Position numbers and translations under genes: made by a program
Notes under the pieces: generated by a model
Told to the model about the DNA's origin: nothing
What the model saw: only the letters and a program-made list of their open reading frames with translations
The model's database searches: none
Shown: piece by piece, positions 16,122 through 20,951 of the stretch
Position numbering within the stretch: position 1 is the stretch's first letter
How the letters are laid out: each line of letters begins with the position of its first letter
Virus record (IMG/VR): IMGVR_UViG_3300025326_000236
Coordinates: 1-20,951 of that record
Source: a virus
Reading direction: 5' to 3' (one strand)
DNA: 20,951 bases

Positions 16122-17843
16122 TCATGCCGCCTTACGTGGCCGAGCCAATGTCTGCATGAACTGCTCAGCACTCAGTGGATTCTCCTGAGTGGAACCCTGC
16201 ACACCAGCGGACTGCTGCTGCGCAAGCTGCCCTAGCGTTCTCATCATCGTATCGAACTGTGTGCCATGCAACTCGTGCAGGAGGTATGTGGTGAGGAGCT
16301 GCGGGTCAATAAGAGGGTTGGTCTTCAGCCGTTCGTAGGTCACGAGAGCCTTCTGCATCCGAACCTCCTTCGTCTCTGGCACAGAGCTGTCAGGGTCGAC
16401 TTGAATCTCGTACTGCGCAGCCTTCAGCATGTTTGGCTTGAAGGCTACCCACACTGGTAGTCCATCCGCCCCCGCGACCTGCACGACTATCTCATCGCTC
16501 CAACGATCAAAGATGTCCACATGGATATCCTCGAATAGATCGACTATCAAGTCGGCTACCGCATCTCGGCGCTCATCGACTCGAATCTCGCTGGCTGTCT
16601 GCACTATCCTCGACTCCGTAGCGGTGCGGTCAGCGGAGCCTTCAGCATAGTTACCAAACTGATTACGAGAGAATCCCATGTTTTCTCTGACATCATTCAG
16701 CACCTCATTCCCGGCCATGAACAGGTCCTTTGGAATGTCAGCCATCTGACGGAACTCTATATCGCTCAGCTCACCGTTCACCTTCACAGCCGCTAGAACC
16801 TCTCCGTTGAGTATCTTCTCCAACTCCGTCGTATCGAGGCTCTTGTCCTTATACAGCAGCTTCACGATGGCGAGTCGACGATGCTTCATGGTCAGCGTGC
16901 GAATCTCATTCAGCTCGAGTTGCTGCGGCTCAAGCACTACACTGTCTGGCACTCCCCAACAGACCTCATCATCAGGGTTAAAGACAGTCGTATAGAACGG
17001 AGTGCGACCGTTGACCTGCATAGTGTCGTCACCGTAGAATAGGACCTTCTTATCAGTCTCACCATAGGGAGCGATCACGAAGGCTTTACCAGTTTTCGTA
17101 TCCCTGATCTCGACCAAGTCGATCTCATTCGTCGGTCCTTCGCTCATGTCTGGAAGCGGGCTGGCGCGATACTCGGAGTGATGCGACCCCTTTAGCATTG
17201 CTGTATTCTTGAATCGTGGATCCTCTTGCAGGTCCTCGAGTGGCCTTCGATACCAGCCAGCATACCAGCGGCACTCAAGGAAGTTGCGGCTCCCGGCGGG
17301 GACTATGAAGCCGCCAGTTGGATTCTCGAGAAACCAGGGCATGTTGTCACGGATAGTGGAGTGATACTCTGTCTTCGCCTTAACCCTCATTGTGGAGTCC
17401 TTAGCGAATGGATCACTCCCGCCGGTTATCATATCGGGCGTAGGATGGAACTCCTGGCCAAAGCCCCTCTTTCCAATCCCAGTCCCAAACATCCAGGTAT
17501 CTTGTACAATCTGCTTAACCTGGTTCTTCACACGCATAGTGCGGATCAACTTATTGTCTATGCGCTCGATCAAGCGGGCGAACACCTGCTGCTCAATCCC
17601 GTGCTTGGATGGCTGCACGCTGATACTCGGGTTGCGGAAGTACACTCTCGGAACCACAGTTCGGAGCATACGGAAGAACAAGTTCACGGGGAGTGTGCCC
17701 CTCGGCCAGTACCCTCGATAGTACTGCCGCCAGCGCGCCCAGTCAGCCTCGCGCGCGTACTTCTTCCGGTAGGCAATGCCCTTGCGTATCTGTGTCATCC
17801 ACCAGACTTCATCTGGCCTGCCGTTCACGTAGCCATTTGCCAT
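16122..17843 (-). CDS. Portal protein
   Basis: The 573-residue protein starts at the ATG at 17843, which overlaps the TAA of the upstream gene as TAATG. Portal features are the N-terminal helical region ending W-R-Q-Y-Y-R-G-Y-W, then NLFFRMLRTVVPRVYFRNPSI; a central segment with KQIVQDTWMFGTGIGKRGF; a D-E-V-C-W-G-V-P-D-S block followed by a long helix (ELNEIRTLTMKHRRLAIVKL); RENMGFSRNQFGNYAEGSAD ahead of a TATES helix; and a Gln-rich C-terminus. The portal is the twelve-subunit ring through which DNA is packaged by the terminase and ejected. It lies after terminase and before scaffold, as expected. Confidence 0.85.
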   Translation of the reverse strand: MANGYVNGRPDEVWWMTQIRKGIAYRKKYAREADWARWRQYYRGYWPRGTLPVNLFFRMLRTVVPRVYFRNPSISVQPSKHGIEQQVFARLIERIDNKLIRTMRVKNQVKQIVQDTWMFGTGIGKRGFGQEFHPTPDMITGGSDPFAKDSTMRVKAKTEYHSTIRDNMPWFLENPTGGFIVPAGSRNFLECRWYAGWYRRPLEDLQEDPRFKNTAMLKGSHHSEYRASPLPDMSEGPTNEIDLVEIRDTKTGKAFVIAPYGETDKKVLFYGDDTMQVNGRTPFYTTVFNPDDEVCWGVPDSVVLEPQQLELNEIRTLTMKHRRLAIVKLLYKDKSLDTTELEKILNGEVLAAVKVNGELSDIEFRQMADIPKDLFMAGNEVLNDVRENMGFSRNQFGNYAEGSADRTATESRIVQTASEIRVDERRDAVADLIVDLFEDIHVDIFDRWSDEIVVQVAGADGLPVWVAFKPNMLKAAQYEIQVDPDSSVPETKEVRMQKALVTYERLKTNPLIDPQLLTTYLLHELHGTQFDTMMRTLGQLAQQQSAGVQGSTQENPLSAEQFMQTLARPRKAA

Positions 17844-19084
17844 TAGAGCCACCCCCACGCTTTCAGCTTAGCGAGATCGGCATCGACTCGATTGCCGATG
17901 TCAGTACGATATTGCATGTTAAGAATCTCAAGGTCAGCTATACGCTCATACACGCGCCGGCGCGCTTCGCGTATATCTCTTCCATTTGCGGCTACCTTCG
18001 CCACTACTCCATCACTTCCCGCTAGCACGTAGCCCACCCCATTCTTCATTACGTCACAGGGGAACACTGACCCGCCTGGGCTATCGAGTCCGAGTACTGG
18101 ACTCCCACGAGTGCTCACATCCTGCCTCTGATCCGGGTAAGGAGGACACGTCACCCTGACTGCTATGAGGTAGTCGAAGCTGAACAGCGGCATAGTCTTC
18201 GCCACCCCTGTCGCTACATCGAACAAGAAACTACCAAATGATCCCTTTGTCCCATGCATCAGCGCCTCGATAGCATCATAACCGAATCTCGGCGTGATTT
18301 CAAGGGCATACGCTTGCTTTTCGCTGACTATGCAGTTGATGTCAACTGGGCCCTTATAGGATATCTTCCTCAGCATGGGCTCCAACTTCATCACTGTCTC
18401 TCGCACGAGTTTGTTCGGCTCCTTGAGCGGATAGACCACGTTGCCCATACAGCCTGTCATTGGCCCAACACCTCCCACCGCGAGCCTCTTCTCCTCAAAT
18501 GTATGATTGAAGGGTGTAATCCAATCACTCCCATTGAACCACCCCTCAGTTGAAATCTCAACACCCTTGACTATCTCCTGCACGATGAGTTCTTGATCGG
18601 CTGGAAGAGTGCTGAGTGCCCACTTGTAAGCCTCCTTGCTCTCGCAGCAGGATGTCTTACTCACGTGTAGATTATCGCACGGTTTGATGACGTAACCCTG
18701 CTCATGCGCCCAGTTGAGTGTAGCCGCGCTCTTGGGTGAGTCGAAGTAGTGTGTGACAGGCATGATGATGTCAGCCTTCTTGAATACCTCCACGCACTTA
18801 CGCCGATCCAACTCTAGCATATCGGCGATCTCACTGCAGCCTAGTACTGGCTTCCCGAGTCGTTTGAACAGGGGCGCGTACTGACTAAATCCAACCAGGT
18901 CACATACCACAAGATCAGCCTCCGCAGCATGGGGCCGGAAGGTATCGACTCGGTTGACGATTCCCTTAAGAGCGTGGGAGTACTCGGGTCGCTTGATATA
19001 TAGATCAACACTGTGTCCCTCCTTGATGAGGCGCCAGGCGACACCGGCTCCGTCACCCTCCTTGGAAATCATTAGGACTCTCAC
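17843..19084 (-). CDS. PurD-like ATP-grasp enzyme within the packaging module
   Basis: The 413-residue protein resembles phosphoribosylamine-glycine ligase in layout. An N-terminal nucleotide-fold segment (MRVLMISKEGDGAGVAWRL) is followed by SEIADMLELDRRKCVEVFKK (PurD: AxLExSKxFxK), MPVTHYF, the ATP-grasp YVIKP (131-135), and GPMTGCMGNVVYP (207-219; PurD: GPNTGGMGxxxP). Next come GPVDIN (245-250), LEITPRFGYD (261-270; PurD: EFNxRFGDPE), and the closing YRTDIGNR (392-399; PurD: YRxDIG). The glycine loop of PurD is absent, replaced by CDNLHVSKTS, and the metal-binding Asn after Glu262 is Thr264, so substrate and activity may differ. The start is GTG at 19084, chosen because it preserves the family N-terminus and overlaps TerL as GTGA. 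The stop overlaps the portal start. It may modify a nucleotide, amino acid or virion protein. Confidence 0.75.
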   Translation of the reverse strand: MRVLMISKEGDGAGVAWRLIKEGHSVDLYIKRPEYSHALKGIVNRVDTFRPHAAEADLVVCDLVGFSQYAPLFKRLGKPVLGCSEIADMLELDRRKCVEVFKKADIIMPVTHYFDSPKSAATLNWAHEQGYVIKPCDNLHVSKTSCCESKEAYKWALSTLPADQELIVQEIVKGVEISTEGWFNGSDWITPFNHTFEEKRLAVGGVGPMTGCMGNVVYPLKEPNKLVRETVMKLEPMLRKISYKGPVDINCIVSEKQAYALEITPRFGYDAIEALMHGTKGSFGSFLFDVATGVAKTMPLFSFDYLIAVRVTCPPYPDQRQDVSTRGSPVLGLDSPGGSVFPCDVMKNGVGYVLAGSDGVVAKVAANGRDIREARRRVYERIADLEILNMQYRTDIGNRVDADLAKLKAWGWL

Positions 19085-20679
19085 AGCCAGGGCTCAATTT
19101 GGTTATCTGGGAACGGAAGCCCAGGCTGACCACCCTTGATACTCTCGATCATGGCCTCAAGCGTGAATGGAGAAGCCTCATTGGATTCGAGTGCCGCTGG
19201 TCGGTCAGTAAGCACCAATGTAGCCTTGGTGGAAACGTAGCGGGCCATCGCTGCCGCTATCACCGTATCATCAAAGCAGCCATCAGCCGCGCCGAGCTCT
19301 CCGTTCGGATGCTCAATGAATGATGAGAGCTCAGCTTTGAGAACTTGGCTGTGGATAGTCCACTCATCGCGAAGCGCTTTCCTCAGCAGCCCAATGATGA
19401 AGGGCTTGCTAGTTCCAGTAGTCCGATGTCCTAGATCAACTATACGCTTCACGTCGTCCTTGCCTCGGCCGGCGTTGGCTCGCGGGGTTCGGTAGAGTTT
19501 GATCGAGGGATACTCAAGATCACGCAAGGTGGCAAGCGTGAGTATACCGTGGTTGTTGCTCTCAACGCATACGTAGGCTTCATTGAACATCTTACCAATA
19601 CGGTGAATGTGCCTGCCAAAGACATCAGGGTCAGTTTTGTTGGACATCCACTCGCCTACCTGCTCATTCAGCATGAGGTCGAATATCTCCATCACGCTAG
19701 CGTCGGAACCAACACCACCGCTTACGTCGCCACCAAGTACATACATATGCCCATGCGTCGGATGCCCAGCTAGCACGTGCATATGCTGATCGTGCCGTTT
19801 CCAATTGGCAGTCTCGACAAATCTCACACTCGTAAAGATGCCGCCGCCAGCTGCTTGAAAGCAGTCGTCTAGACATGATGGGTACTCCTGCTTGAACAGT
19901 CGAAGATCGCCCTCAAGTTCATCCTCCAGCACCATTCGGCGCCAAGCGAGCTGCTCTGCATTGAGCCCATAGGCGGCAACAATCTCTGGCTCTTCGATCT
20001 CATCACGTAGGTTCTCCATCAGCGCACGCTGAAGTTCTGGAGTGAGCGTGAGCTTATACTGCGCCTCATCCTGCCACGGCAGGAAGATATGCTTGAACGA
20101 TGAGATTCCCTTCGCCGCTCTCATGCAAGCATTGTGATACCAGTTTCCCATTCCGTTACCAGTGGACTCGATAGAAACGCAGCCGCCGGTTTTCGGAACT
20201 GCTTGTAGCAAGCCAGCCATCAGCGCTGGAGCGTCTGGCCAGTATGCGACCTCTGAGCAGTGGAGGTCAGTGATCGTGTCACCACGACCGAACTTACGAC
20301 TACCAGCGGTGCCAATCCAGAAAACGGAGTTGGTCTTTGGGAACGTAAGTTCATGTTTAGAGTTGTTCCTGATGATTGGCTTCGGCCCTTCCATCGTGTC
20401 GAGGAAGTACTTGACTCGCCCGAACATACGCTCAGTTGCCTCACTCTCATGCGATATGACCACCGCGCCAGTGTTGCGTCTGCCCATGCAGCGGACAGCA
20501 CTTCGAGCGAGGAAGTACGTGGAGATACCACGCTGGCGCGCCTTCGGTATTAGCATCCGAGGATTCCACGCTTCGTCGACTGCGCACTGAGCGCTGTTCA
20601 GACGAAAGGGCACATCTTCCTGTGTCGACTTGTCAATCACATGGAAGAGGGCTTCGATGACTCTGGCTTCTGGTGTCAT
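19081..20679 (-). CDS. terL: Terminase large subunit
   Basis: The packaging motor has an N-terminal ATPase and a C-terminal nuclease. I start at the ATG at 20679 (532 residues). A GTG at 20703 would add MYRIDTQV, encoded by the inverted repeat itself, and is less likely. Numbered from this ATG, the Walker A-like KARQRGIST is at 46-54 and the Walker B-type TDLHCSEVAYW at 137-147, with SIESTGNG near 180 as the coupling motif. The RNase H-like nuclease shows Asp318 (GGDVSGG), Glu373 (VESNNHG) and Asp470/471 (CFDDT). All expected active-site residues are present. The end overlaps the PurD-like gene by four bases. It cuts and packages DNA at the portal. Confidence 0.92.
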   Translation of the reverse strand: MTPEARVIEALFHVIDKSTQEDVPFRLNSAQCAVDEAWNPRMLIPKARQRGISTYFLARSAVRCMGRRNTGAVVISHESEATERMFGRVKYFLDTMEGPKPIIRNNSKHELTFPKTNSVFWIGTAGSRKFGRGDTITDLHCSEVAYWPDAPALMAGLLQAVPKTGGCVSIESTGNGMGNWYHNACMRAAKGISSFKHIFLPWQDEAQYKLTLTPELQRALMENLRDEIEEPEIVAAYGLNAEQLAWRRMVLEDELEGDLRLFKQEYPSCLDDCFQAAGGGIFTSVRFVETANWKRHDQHMHVLAGHPTHGHMYVLGGDVSGGVGSDASVMEIFDLMLNEQVGEWMSNKTDPDVFGRHIHRIGKMFNEAYVCVESNNHGILTLATLRDLEYPSIKLYRTPRANAGRGKDDVKRIVDLGHRTTGTSKPFIIGLLRKALRDEWTIHSQVLKAELSSFIEHPNGELGAADGCFDDTVIAAAMARYVSTKATLVLTDRPAALESNEASPFTLEAMIESIKGGQPGLPFPDNQIEPWL

Positions 20680-20684
20680 CACTT

Positions 20685-20701
20685 GTGTATCAATTCGATA
20701 C
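20685..20701 (-). promoter_or_regulatory. TGTATC-N5-GATACA inverted repeat before terL
   Basis: This copy reads TGTATCGAATTGATACA on the minus strand, six bases before the terL ATG. Its centre is the reverse complement of the centre at 12794-12810. It lies after the TAG of the upstream gene. There is no clear ribosome site between it and terL. Confidence 0.6.
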
Positions 20702-20705
20702 ACCG

Positions 20706-20951
20706 CTATGGTTTGTTTGGCAACTCGGCATCAATCTCTTGTAGACGCACATCCAGCGCAGCGACCTGAGCAAGTAGCTCAGTGTTACGACGCTCCTTAG
20801 CGCTCTGCTGAACTCTTGGCGCAGCGTCACCTCGAGCGCTCTTACTCGCCATGAGCGCCTTCACCTGTAAGCGCTCAGCCTCAGCCAGAGCCTGTCCGAT
20901 CTCAGGACCAGACAGCTCCAGCCGAAGCGTGCGTAGCTCGTTTGCTATCCT
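20706..20951 (-). CDS. Coiled-coil protein before terL, possibly small terminase subunit; N-terminus outside window
   Basis: The last 81 codons read in one frame to a TAG at 20706-20708; the start lies outside the window. The visible part is helical and charged (ELRTLRLELSGPEIGQALAEA, VKALMASKSARGDAAPRVQQ, LLAQVAALDVRLQEIDAEL), ending NKP. Position directly before terL suggests a small terminase subunit, but no DNA-binding motif is visible in this portion. If the TAG were read through, eight more codons would follow, to a TGA overlapping the terL ATG. Confidence 0.65.
   Translation of the reverse strand, partial: RIANELRTLRLELSGPEIGQALAEAERLQVKALMASKSARGDAAPRVQQSAKERRNTELLAQVAALDVRLQEIDAELPNKP

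Noticed and set aside
18839-19056. Minus-strand open frame inside the PurD-like gene
   Set aside because: It overlaps a gene with clear family motifs in another frame and has no independent support.
20680-20703. Upstream GTG start for terL adding MYRIDTQV
   Set aside because: The added residues are simply the translated inverted repeat, there is no ribosome site, and the ATG at 20679 is a sufficient start; the extension cannot be fully excluded.
1-20951. Integrase, attachment site, tRNA, CRISPR or insertion sequence
   Set aside because: I looked for matching protein motifs, repeated spacers and cloverleaf-like patterns and saw none; short or diverged RNA genes could be missed by eye.

Overview
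The window is part of the late (structural) module of a tailed double-stranded DNA phage or prophage. Every gene I can support lies on the minus strand, so transcription runs from high to low coordinates. Genes touch or overlap by 1-4 bases almost everywhere, and Shine-Dalgarno sequences are canonical. The order of packaging, head, adaptor, lysis and tail genes, a short adaptor protein, a large propeller-type tail protein, no tape measure and very large internal proteins together suggest a short-tailed (podovirus-like) virion. A lipoprotein in the lysis block points to a Gram-negative host. I cannot name the phage or host from sequence alone.

Layout in transcription order (right to left): the end of a small coiled-coil gene, possibly the small terminase subunit (20706-20951); large terminase (19081-20679); a PurD-like ATP-grasp enzyme (17843-19084); portal (16122-17843); a small zinc-ribbon protein and an unknown protein (15568-16088); scaffold (14762-15571); major capsid protein (13737-14738); two small head proteins (12874-13706); and the head-tail adaptor (12086-12781). 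A lysis block follows (10527-12096): two membrane-anchored coiled-coil proteins, an M15 peptidase endolysin, a holin-like peptide, a lipoprotein and a small helical protein. The tail block comes next: a tail fibre reading frame split by one in-frame amber codon (9480-10517), a 100-residue protein, the tail tube or nozzle protein (7401-9176), a protein with a C-terminal S74-like chaperone motif (6348-7397), and two probable ejected internal virion proteins. The last of these runs off the left edge after about 1,697 codons and resembles the large polyvalent proteins of phages.

The points most worth a second look are: (1) the PurD-like enzyme translationally coupled between terminase and portal; (2) the amber codon in the fibre gene, where the same frame stays open on both sides although TAG clearly acts as a stop elsewhere; (3) a TGTATC-N5-GATACA inverted repeat found three times, each time just upstream of a minus-strand start codon; and (4) the giant LPD38-like protein with a duplicated N-terminal motif.

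No tRNA, insertion sequence, CRISPR array, integrase or convincing intrinsic terminator was seen. No stretch over 300 bases lacks a gene; the longest gap is the 92 bases at 12782-12873.
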